DNA of 64,000 bases from Guyparkeria sp. SCN-R1. Lineage in GTDB: Bacteria; Pseudomonadota; Gammaproteobacteria; Halothiobacillales; Halothiobacillaceae. How positions within the stretch are numbered: the first letter of the stretch is position 1; each line of letters opens with the position of its first letter. A model generated the notes under the pieces. The model saw only the letters and a program-made list of their open reading frames with translations. It had not been told where the DNA came from and ran no database searches. Made by a program: the position numbers and the translations under genes. Shown here piece by piece: positions 50,642-59,859 of this stretch. The stretch covers positions 1 to 64,000 of the forward strand of contig NZ_QZMT01000001.1 in NCBI RefSeq assembly GCF_003932495.1, written 5' to 3'.

Positions 50642-50908
50642 GGGAACCTCTGCACGAATGCCATACCGCTCTGCGCGCCTTGAGCCGGGCAGATGCAAGG
50701 CGACCGTCCGCCGCGCAAGGATGTCCCCTTGTCAAGGACGGCAACGCGGCAGGTGCTCGGCTCAAGACGCGCCCTGCGGGGCTTGGCGAGTCGCCCGTGC
50801 TCCGCGTTGCGATGCCTTGTCGAGGCCGCCGGCACGCCGGCGACATCGCGCCTTGATCACGCACGATTCGCCAAGCCAGAGCGGCATGGCATTCGTGCAG
50901 AGGTTCCC
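50642..50908. repeat. 267-bp palindromic element (copy 1), three-way-junction plan
   Basis: Terminal palindromes of 32 nt (50642-50673 and 50877-50908) pair at 31 of 32 positions. Inside are a 98-nt arm (50674-50771) whose ends CGCGCCTTGAGCCGGGCA and TGCTCGGCTCAAGACGCG pair with two exceptions, a 9-nt spacer, and a 96-nt arm (50781-50876) closed by GCTTGGCGAGTCG/CGATTCGCCAAGC (12 of 13). The central part of arm 1 is similar to copy 2 at 53508. No open frame is credible inside it. It lies between the DUF294-type gene and the DUF4212-symporter genes, all on the minus strand. Confidence 0.8.
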
Positions 50909-51028
50909 CGCCCGCCGAGGTCGGGGCCTGGCGGGTATCACGCACCCACCACGCCCGGACCCCGGAGCACGGTAAGCCTACTGGAACCGTGGGGGGAAAG
51001 GGAACCTTCGTTTACTGAGCGCCCATCA
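50909..51028. other. Unassigned gap downstream of the DUF294-type gene
   Basis: 120 bp between the palindromic element and the end of the minus-strand signalling gene; G/C-rich, with no gene and no clear terminator. Confidence 0.4.
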
Positions 51029-52915
51029 TCAGAGTTGATAGGCGATGGCCAGATGCTGCTGGAGCTTGCGGGCGATGCGAAAGGACTCCTTGAGCAATCG
51101 CTGAGTGAGCCCGTCGAGCCGGTCCGGATCGATCAGATTGTCCGGCGACTCGCCACGCTGGATCTGTGCGTATTGGTGGCGCATTCGCAGTCGCTGGATG
51201 AAGTCGTAGGCCGCGGTCAGATCCTCGGCCGGCAGGGCTCGTTCGGGAACCAGCGCCAGTCGCTGGTCGGTGCGCGTGGCCGCCGAGCCCTGGGCCAGCG
51301 CCTCGATACGAGCGGCGTCGACGAACGGCGTGGCGCCGTCGAGCTTGATGTCGATGCCGCGCTGACCGCCACGAGAACGGGTGCGAAAGCCGCCGAACAG
51401 GGTCAGTGGCGGCTGATTGCGCAGGGCGTTGGCGGCAAGTTGTCGCCGGAAGCGGCTATTCTTCTTGGCCGGCTCGCGCCAGGCGTTCGCCCATTGCTCG
51501 AACAACGATTCGCTACCGGCCAGTCCGCGCGCGTCGAAGAAGATGCTGGCCTTAAGCAGGTGCTCGGGCGTGCCTTGGTCGATCCAGTCGCGAAAGCGTT
51601 TGTCCCACTCATCGACTGACAGACACAGGTCCGGATTGCCGGCCATGATGTTGCCCGGACACAGCGGGTAGCCCAGCTGGTCGAGGGCCTCGTTGACCCG
51701 GCGGGCCAACGGCAACAGGTGATCGCGAGCCGCGTGGGGATCGATTGATCCGCCGAAGACCAGACCGTTGTCCTGGTCGGTGGCCAGGGTCTGCTCCGAG
51801 CGCGCCTCGCTGCCGAAGGTGAGCCAGCACCATTCCAGCTCCGCGGGCAGGGGGGCATCCTCGAACGTCAGCCCGATCACGCGTCGGGTGATCGCATCGT
51901 TGATGCCGGACACGATCCGGCTAATTGGGGCGAACCCCGAGCCGGATTCGAGCAGCGCGCCGACGATGCCGGGCACCTCGTGGCGAATGCCGGCCAGCGC
52001 CTCGATGTCACGTGCACGGCCGATGCGCTGATGCAGCAGGCCCGGCGTCATTGCATTGACGCGATAGAGCGCGCCCTCGTCGAGCACGCCTAGCGGTTCA
52101 TCGCGGCCCCGCTCGGTGACCAGCAGGTGATGAAAGCCGTGTTCAGCCAGCGTGACGGCCGCCTCGAGCAGCGAGGTATCGGCATCGATGCCGACCGGGT
52201 CGCGTGTGGCGATCTCGGCGAGCGTGGTGTCGGCCGGGCGGGTCAACCCGCGGAAGGCGAGGTCCCGAAGCGTGGCGATGCCAAAGCCGTCGGCGAGATT
52301 GACCAGGATCGCCTCGCCGCCGTGGGCTTCCAGCGCGCGGGCCGCACGGGCGAGCGTGGTGTCGCCGTCGAGTTTCAGCGTGCGTGACTCCATCCGGGCG
52401 CGGATCGGCGTGGCCGGATCGAGCAGCGCGCCGGAAGGGCCGGCCCCGTCGTCGATTTCCTCGGCCACCGGGCCGCGGGTGAGCAGGTGCCCGATGCGCC
52501 GGGTGCAGAAGTCGTCAAAGGCCTCGCTTTCGCGCCGGAGCTGCTCGAAGGCATTGATCGGCAGCGTGACCGCCTTGCCCGGTTCGGCGACCTGCTGGCG
52601 GGTGCTGACCGGACGGCCCTCCATCAGCGCGCCCAGCGGAAAGCTGTCGCCCCGGCTCAGCGACCAGACCGGCTGCCCGTCGGAGCCCTCGACCAGACCG
52701 TCCACGCGCCCGGAAAGCAGCACGAAGAATGTCTCGGGTGGCCCCATGCGGGGCTCCAGCAATACCTCGCCATGCTCAAGTCGACGAATGCGCCCCTCGC
52801 GCATCGAGCGGGCCAGGATGCCGGGGTCGATGCGGTCGAATGGCGCGATCTCGCGCAGCGCGAGCAGGGCCTCGCGGGCGTCTTCTGAGAGGTCGGTCGG
52901 ATCGGGATCGTCCAT
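51029..52915 (-). CDS. cNMP-binding / CBS / DUF294 nucleotidyltransferase-like signalling protein
   Basis: A 628-residue cytoplasmic protein. Order: cyclic-nucleotide-binding fold (about 25-130, FVLLSGRVDGLV), two CBS repeats (about 170-290), a GlnD-like DUF294 nucleotidyltransferase domain (WLTFGSEARSEQTLATDQDN, with the G-S-x-AR-x(6)-D-x-D pattern) and a C-terminal DUF294 helical domain. Proteins of this type occur next to VC_2705 symporters, where they probably regulate transport; how is unknown. ATG 52915 is preferred because GGAG is 5 nt before it; a longer frame starts at 52957. Confidence 0.85.
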   Translation of the reverse strand: MDDPDPTDLSEDAREALLALREIAPFDRIDPGILARSMREGRIRRLEHGEVLLEPRMGPPETFFVLLSGRVDGLVEGSDGQPVWSLSRGDSFPLGALMEGRPVSTRQQVAEPGKAVTLPINAFEQLRRESEAFDDFCTRRIGHLLTRGPVAEEIDDGAGPSGALLDPATPIRARMESRTLKLDGDTTLARAARALEAHGGEAILVNLADGFGIATLRDLAFRGLTRPADTTLAEIATRDPVGIDADTSLLEAAVTLAEHGFHHLLVTERGRDEPLGVLDEGALYRVNAMTPGLLHQRIGRARDIEALAGIRHEVPGIVGALLESGSGFAPISRIVSGINDAITRRVIGLTFEDAPLPAELEWCWLTFGSEARSEQTLATDQDNGLVFGGSIDPHAARDHLLPLARRVNEALDQLGYPLCPGNIMAGNPDLCLSVDEWDKRFRDWIDQGTPEHLLKASIFFDARGLAGSESLFEQWANAWREPAKKNSRFRRQLAANALRNQPPLTLFGGFRTRSRGGQRGIDIKLDGATPFVDAARIEALAQGSAATRTDQRLALVPERALPAEDLTAAYDFIQRLRMRHQYAQIQRGESPDNLIDPDRLDGLTQRLLKESFRIARKLQQHLAIAYQL

Positions 52916-52989
52916 GGTCACTCCGAGTTTGCGCCGGACGGCTATGCTGAAATCCATGTGTTATTCCCAACCATAGCGGAGGTTTTGCC

Positions 52990-53508
52990 ATGAGGGGAGT
53001 GTCCATTGGTCGAGCGTTGATGCCGGTTCTCATGCTGGCTGCGGCCTGTGTGCAGGCCCAGGAGCATGCGGATGGCGCGGGGGACGTGGTCACGAGCGAC
53101 CGGATCGGCATGGGGCTGGCGGCGGATATCGCGGAGGAGGCGGTCGCCGCCTGCACCCGACGGGGCTACGCGGTCACCGCGGTGGTGGTCGATCCGTCCG
53201 GCGACCCGCAGGTGATGATGCGCGCGACCCATGCGCCGCGCTTTACCCGCCAGATCGCCACCGACAAGGCACGTGCGGTGATCCTGGCCGGGATCGATTC
53301 GGGGGCCTTTCGCGCCAACCGCGAAGACATCCGCATGGAGATGAACCACGTCGACGGCATTCTCGTGCTCGACGGGGCGGTGGCGATCGAGTCGGCCGGC
53401 TCGACCATCGGCGCGCTGGGCATCAGTGGCGCGCCAGGCGGCGACAAGGATGCCGAGTGCGCGCGCGAGGCGCTGGAGGCCTTCTTCGACCGCCTTCAGC
53501 TGCGCTAG
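52990..53508 (+). CDS. Exported HbpS/GlcG-family protein
   Basis: A 172-residue protein with a signal peptide (about residues 1-24, ending CVQAQ) and a GlcG/HbpS domain (ADIAEEAVAACTRRGYAVTAVVVD, then ATDKARAVI and GALGISGAPGGDKDAECA). Members bind heme or cobalamin or accompany glycolate genes; the ligand here is unknown. The stop codon TAG (53506-53508) lies at the outermost edge of the palindromic element, so insertion has probably set or reset the C-terminus. Divergent from the DUF294-type gene. Confidence 0.82.
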   Translation: MRGVSIGRALMPVLMLAAACVQAQEHADGAGDVVTSDRIGMGLAADIAEEAVAACTRRGYAVTAVVVDPSGDPQVMMRATHAPRFTRQIATDKARAVILAGIDSGAFRANREDIRMEMNHVDGILVLDGAVAIESAGSTIGALGISGAPGGDKDAECAREALEAFFDRLQLR

Positions 53509-53774
53509 GGAAACTCTGCACGATTCGATGACGTCTCTGCGGGACCTCCAAGGGTCCAGTTGCAAGGCGCAGTCCGCCGTGAAGGGCCATCCCCTTTACA
53601 AGGGCTGCAACGCCGCAGATGGGCCCTTGGAGGCCCGCCCGGACGGGGCTTGCGGGTTTGCCCGCACTCGTCGTTGCCGTCCCTCGACGGGCAATGAGCC
53701 CGCCTTCGGTCCGGCGCCTCGATTGCGAACAAACCCGCGAGCCAGAGATGCCATCGAATCGTGCAGAGTTTCCC
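53508..53774. repeat. 267-bp palindromic element (copy 2), three-way-junction plan
   Basis: Same plan and same length as copy 1 at 50642. The terminal palindrome extends three bases outward on each side (53505-53539 and 53743-53777; 33 of 35 pair). Arm 1 is 98 nt (53540-53637), closed by CGGGACCTCCAAGGGTCCA and TGGGCCCTTGGAGGCCCG; spacer 9 nt; arm 2 is 96 nt (53647-53742), closed by GGCTTGCGGGTTTG/CAAACCCGCGAGCC. The outward three bases are CTA and TAG, the stop codons of the two flanking convergent genes. Confidence 0.8.
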
Positions 53775-54664
53775 TAGGCGTCGATCGGACAGGGGCAACT
53801 GCCCCGCTCGATCTGCACCGTGGCGTGCTGGATGCCGAAGCGTTGTCGCAGGTCTAACTGAAGTTTGTGCAGGAACGCATCGCTGTCGTCGGGCGGTTCG
53901 GGCATGACCAGGTGAACACTCAACGCGGTCTCGCGGGTGGACAGCGCCCAGACGTGCAAATGGTGGTGATCGGTCACGCCGGGCAGGGTGGCGAGGTGTC
54001 GCTCGACCTCGGCGAGGTCGACTTCCTCGGGCACGCCATGCAGCACCAATTGCAGTGAACGGCGGATCAGGCCGACCGCCGGGACCAGGATGACCAGGCT
54101 GACGAGGATGCTTAGCAGCGGGTCGATCAGTGCAAACCCGGTGAGCAGCACGATCAGGCCGGAGATCGCGACGGCCACTGACACGGCCGCGTCGGCGGCC
54201 ATGTGCAGGAAGGCGCCGCGCAGGTTGAGGTCGTGTTTCTGGCCCGAAAGGAGCAGCCAGGCGGTCGCGGTGTTGACCACGACGCCGGCGAGCGCCACCC
54301 CGATGACGAGCAGCCCGTGCACGGCGGGTGGATCCACCAGCCGCATGCCTGCCTCCCATAGGATCCACAGCGAGACCAGCGCCAGTGTCACCCCGTTGAT
54401 CAGCGCGGCGAGCAACGTGCTGCTGCCCAGCCCGTAACTGAACTGGCGGGAGGCGATCCGCCGACCCAGGCGATTGGCGCCCCAGGCAAGCAAGAGCCCC
54501 AGCACGTCGCCGAGGTTGTGGGCCGCGTCGGCCAGCAGGGCCATGGATTGCCCCAGGACGCCGGCGATCGCTTCGATGACGACGAAGCCGAGGTTGAGGA
54601 CGATGCCGATCCCCAGGGCCCTTCCTGCGGCAGCGCTGACGTCATGGTGGTGATGGGCGCGCAT
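53774..54664 (-). CDS. Cation diffusion facilitator (CzcD-like) transporter
   Basis: A 296-residue inner-membrane antiporter exporting zinc or related metals in exchange for protons. Six transmembrane segments; the metal site reads LLADAAHNLGDV in TM2 and LHMAADAAVSV in TM5. A His-rich N-terminus (MRAHHHHD) may collect metal, and a C-terminal cytoplasmic ferredoxin-like domain follows. The stop codon TAG (53774-53776 on the minus strand) is shared with the end of the palindromic element. Confidence 0.93.
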   Translation of the reverse strand: MRAHHHHDVSAAAGRALGIGIVLNLGFVVIEAIAGVLGQSMALLADAAHNLGDVLGLLLAWGANRLGRRIASRQFSYGLGSSTLLAALINGVTLALVSLWILWEAGMRLVDPPAVHGLLVIGVALAGVVVNTATAWLLLSGQKHDLNLRGAFLHMAADAAVSVAVAISGLIVLLTGFALIDPLLSILVSLVILVPAVGLIRRSLQLVLHGVPEEVDLAEVERHLATLPGVTDHHHLHVWALSTRETALSVHLVMPEPPDDSDAFLHKLQLDLRQRFGIQHATVQIERGSCPCPIDA

Positions 54665-54787
54665 GGACGGACCTTAGCAGGGGCACGGCCTGTCGGCCGG
54701 AGCTTGGAGACGACAGCCCAAAGCTGGAAGAAAACGGACGGCGGGGATCGTGGAAATCCGCCGGCCACCTTGCGCGCCGCGTATCCC

Positions 54788-54856
54788 GTAGGAGCGGCTT
54801 CAGCCGCGATGCCACACGCGGGCACCATTGCGCATCGCGGCTGAAGCCGCTCCTAC
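54788..54856. repeat. Inverted pair of GTAG-type REP sequences
   Basis: GTAGGAGCGGCTTCAGCCGC (54788-54807) and its reverse complement (ending 54856) enclose about 25 bp; each half is also a hairpin. Same repeat as at 7001. Lies between two minus-strand genes, the cation transporter and the thioredoxin. Confidence 0.85.
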
Positions 54857-54938
54857 ATCTAGGTGCTGGGCAAGCTCGCCGTCAGGCGCGGCCCCCGTGG
54901 CCATCGGTTACCATCGGTCGGCCTGGCTTCCACTACTT

Positions 54939-55802
54939 TTAGTGCAGCAGCCCGAACATCTTGCGGCGGTACTGGCGGGTGAGCGGGTGGCTGTCGCCGA
55001 GCATCTCGAACAGGTCGATCAACCCGCGTCGACCGGCGTCCTCGTTGTACGACCGATCGCGCAGCATGATCTGGTAGTTCTGCTCCAGGGCTCCCTCGAT
55101 GTCGTTGCGGATGGCGAGCTTGGCGGCGAGCGCCTCACGCGCCTCGCAGTCCGTCGGGTCACTCTCGATGCGAGCGCGCAATTCGTCCTCGGGCGGACCG
55201 GACTGGGCGGCGCGCGCCATGCCGATGCGGGCCTTGAATTCCTTCACGTCGTCGCGCATCGCCGTGTCCGCGGGCAGGGACTCGAGGATCTGCCAGGCCT
55301 GGTCGAGGTCACCCTGCTCGGCGATCAGGTCGGCGATGTCCAGCAGCACCTCGACGTTCCCCGGTTCCTGCTGGTTGGCCTGCCTGAGCAGGTCCATGGC
55401 CTGTTCGGTGGCGCCGGCGGCACGCACCTGCTGGGCCTCCCGGCGCAGCTTGTCGATCTCCGAGAGCACGTGCCGACCGATGAACTCGCGAATCTGTCCC
55501 TCGGGCAGCGCGCCCTGGAACTGGTCGACCGGCCGACCGCCGACGAACAGCATCACGGTCGGCAGGCTGCGCACGCCGAACTGCTGGGCAAGCTCCTGTT
55601 CGGCCTCGGTGTCGACCTTGGCCAGTTTCACCTGGCCGTCCATGTCCTCGACGATCTGCGAAAGCAGTGGCATCAGCTGACGACAGGGGCCGCACCATTC
55701 CGCCCAGAAGTCCACCAGCACGGGGGTTTCCCGGGACGCTTCCACCACCTGCTCGTGGAATGTCTGGGCCGTGACGGAAAAGACGTGCGCGCTTTCGCTC
55801 AT
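54939..55802 (-). CDS. cnoX: CnoX/YbbN-type chaperedoxin with thioredoxin and TPR domains
   Basis: A 287-residue protein: an N-terminal thioredoxin domain (about 1-115) with active site W-C37-G-P-C40 and a helical TPR-type C-terminal half (RQLEEAL-like repeats near ALLDIADLIAEQGD). Length equals CnoX of E. coli (284). That protein has lost the second catalytic pair (SxxC), while this one keeps the full WCGPC motif, so it may be an active reductase as well as a holdase. Start ATG 55802. A repeat fragment and the divergent parE promoter lie upstream. Confidence 0.85.
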   Translation of the reverse strand: MSESAHVFSVTAQTFHEQVVEASRETPVLVDFWAEWCGPCRQLMPLLSQIVEDMDGQVKLAKVDTEAEQELAQQFGVRSLPTVMLFVGGRPVDQFQGALPEGQIREFIGRHVLSEIDKLRREAQQVRAAGATEQAMDLLRQANQQEPGNVEVLLDIADLIAEQGDLDQAWQILESLPADTAMRDDVKEFKARIGMARAAQSGPPEDELRARIESDPTDCEAREALAAKLAIRNDIEGALEQNYQIMLRDRSYNEDAGRRGLIDLFEMLGDSHPLTRQYRRKMFGLLH

Positions 55803-55871
55803 GGTCGGGTGATCCTCGTGGGTGTTGGTTCGACTGCGCCCTGACATGGTGATGGCCGGGCGGGTTTTCAA

Positions 55872-55926
55872 GGGAAGGTCTGCACGAATGCCATACCGCT
55901 CTGCGAGCCTTGAGCCGGGCATCTGC
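55872..55926 (+). repeat. Solo end of the 267-bp palindromic element family
   Basis: About 50 of 55 bases match the left end and first arm stem of the element at 50642, including GAATGCCATACCGCTCTG and CCTTGAGCCGGGCA. The right half of the element is missing; sequence beyond 55926 forms a different hairpin. Confidence 0.7.
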
Positions 55927-56061
55927 TGCGTCGCGAGGTCCGTCCCTGGACCTCGCCCTTCGGGCCGGCATCCTGCCGATTCGGTTTCGTCCTTGGTAAA
56001 GGGAATCACCGTTCCACAGCGGACGAGCGCCTTTTGGGGGCCGGGATCGGCCACGGCGGCG

Positions 56062-56090
56062 GTGTCAGGTCCCGGGCGGGCGTGTACACT
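56062..56090 (+). promoter_or_regulatory. Candidate sigma-70 promoter of parE
   Basis: GTGTCA (56062-56067) and TACACT (56085-56090) are spaced by 17 nt, about 105 bp before the parE ATG. The same -10 hexamer is used before hflK. Confidence 0.45.
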
Positions 56091-56094
56091 TTGA

Positions 56095-58098
<2,004 letters not shown>

Positions 58099-58104
58099 TT
58101 GGTC

Positions 58105-59859
58105 ATGCCGCGTCCAGGCGCGGCCCGGCTCGCCCTGGCGATGCTTGCCATGTCGTTGCTGTTTGGGGCGAGGGCGGCGATGGCCGCCCCGAGCCCGCAG
58201 TTTCAGCTGACCGGTCTGTCCGATAGCCGCCTGATCACCAACGTCGGCCTGTCCGTCCCTCGAATCGGCTTCTCCTGCGAGGCCAGCACCGCCCATATCC
58301 GCCGTTACCTGGATGCGGCAAGCGAGGCGGCCGAAGAGGCGTTACAGGCCTACGGGTACTTCAACGCCCGCATTCGTCCGTCCATCCAGCGGCGAGCCGA
58401 ATGCCGTGATCCGGCGCTCGATATCGATGCCGGCCCGGTCACCACGATCGAGTCGGTGAGCATCGATCTGCCCGAATCGATCCGCGAAATCGAATCGGTG
58501 CGCAAGTTCGTGAGCGAACGACGTCCGCAGGAGGGATCGCCCCTCGACCAGGCCGCTTATGACTCCCTTCGCGATGGAGTCCTCTCTCGCGTGCAGAAAC
58601 TGGGCTACCTCGATGCGCGTTTTACTCGGCGGGAGCTCGTGGTCGATCCGGCCACGCAGTCGGCGCGCATCGCCCTGGCGCTCGAGGCGGGGTCGCGCTA
58701 TCGCTTCGGTGAGGTGGTGATCGAGCAGTCCATTCTCGAGCCCGAACTCGCCCGCCGTCTGACGGGCGTCCCGCCCGGCGCGGCCTACACCAGCCGCGAT
58801 CTGTTGGCGATGAACCGCAACCTGACCGGCACGGAGTACTTCGAGTCGGTATCGGTGCGCCCGAGGCTCGATCAGCGCGAGAACCTCGAGGTGCCGGTCG
58901 AGATCACCACCTACCGCAACCCGCGCACCTCCTACGAACTGCGCGCCGGCTATGCCACCGATGTCGGGCCGCGCGTGGGCGCCGGCGTCAAGCGGCGCTA
59001 CGTCAACAAACGGGGGCACCAGTGGTCGGCCCGCACCCAGCTCTCGGCAATCGAGCAGCGCCTGGAGACCAGTTACACCATTCCGCGGGCGGCCGATCCG
59101 CTGCGCGAACGTTATGACATCTACGCCCGGGTCACCCGCGAGGACAACAACGACATCGTGACCACCGCAGCGGCCAGCGGCGTGCAGTGGGTCCGCGAGA
59201 CGGACCGGTGGACGCGATCGCTGTTTACCGAGTATCTGCTCGATCGGACCCGCTACGGTGACGATCCACCCGAGTCCAACGGCTTTGCCATCGTCGGTGG
59301 CCGGTTGGGGTACCAGGGGCTCGATGATCCCCTGTTCCCCACCGAGGGCGTCCTGTTCGACGTGTCGTTGCAGGGTGCCGCCGAGCCGATCGCCTCGGCA
59401 GCCAGCTTCGTCCGTGGCCGGGCCTTCGCCGGTGGCTACCTGCCGGTGGGCAAGTGGATCTTTGCCGGGCGTGCCGAGGCAGGCGTGATCGTGACCGACC
59501 AGTTCGACAAGATGCCGCGCTCGCTGCGCTTTTTCACCGGTGGGGACCGTTCCGTGCGTGGTTACGAGTACGAGTCGCTTTCACCCCGCGACGAGGACGG
59601 CACGCTGATCGGCGGCAAGTACCTGCTCGCCGGCAGTCTCGAGGCCATGTTCCCGGTGGTCGGGGATGACTGGTATTTGGCCGCCTTTGTCGATAGCGGC
59701 AATGCCTACACCGATCCCGAGGCCGAGCTCAAGACCGGTGCCGGGGTGGGTGTGCGTTGGCGCTCGCCGGTGGGCATCGTGCGCGTCGATATTGCCCAGC
59801 CTCTGGATGGCAGCGATGGCCTGCCGATGCTGCATCTCGGTTTGGGGGCGGCGTTTTGA
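58105..59859 (+). CDS. tamA: Outer-membrane translocation and assembly module TamA
   Basis: A 584-residue Omp85-family barrel. A signal peptide (about 1-26, ending AAMA) is followed by three POTRA domains (to about residue 265) and the C-terminal 16-strand barrel; the conserved lid loop is GGDRSVRGYEYESLSP, and the chain ends in Phe (LGLGAAF). Works with TamB to insert outer-membrane proteins or move lipids. ATG 58105 is used; a TTG at 58099 is alternative. Its stop overlaps the tamB TTG. Confidence 0.92.
   Translation: MPRPGAARLALAMLAMSLLFGARAAMAAPSPQFQLTGLSDSRLITNVGLSVPRIGFSCEASTAHIRRYLDAASEAAEEALQAYGYFNARIRPSIQRRAECRDPALDIDAGPVTTIESVSIDLPESIREIESVRKFVSERRPQEGSPLDQAAYDSLRDGVLSRVQKLGYLDARFTRRELVVDPATQSARIALALEAGSRYRFGEVVIEQSILEPELARRLTGVPPGAAYTSRDLLAMNRNLTGTEYFESVSVRPRLDQRENLEVPVEITTYRNPRTSYELRAGYATDVGPRVGAGVKRRYVNKRGHQWSARTQLSAIEQRLETSYTIPRAADPLRERYDIYARVTREDNNDIVTTAAASGVQWVRETDRWTRSLFTEYLLDRTRYGDDPPESNGFAIVGGRLGYQGLDDPLFPTEGVLFDVSLQGAAEPIASAASFVRGRAFAGGYLPVGKWIFAGRAEAGVIVTDQFDKMPRSLRFFTGGDRSVRGYEYESLSPRDEDGTLIGGKYLLAGSLEAMFPVVGDDWYLAAFVDSGNAYTDPEAELKTGAGVGVRWRSPVGIVRVDIAQPLDGSDGLPMLHLGLGAAF

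Noticed and set aside
48508-50856. 782-codon plus-strand frame over the symporter genes
   Set aside because: Antisense to well-supported membrane proteins; the translation is low-complexity and polar, and it runs into the palindromic element.
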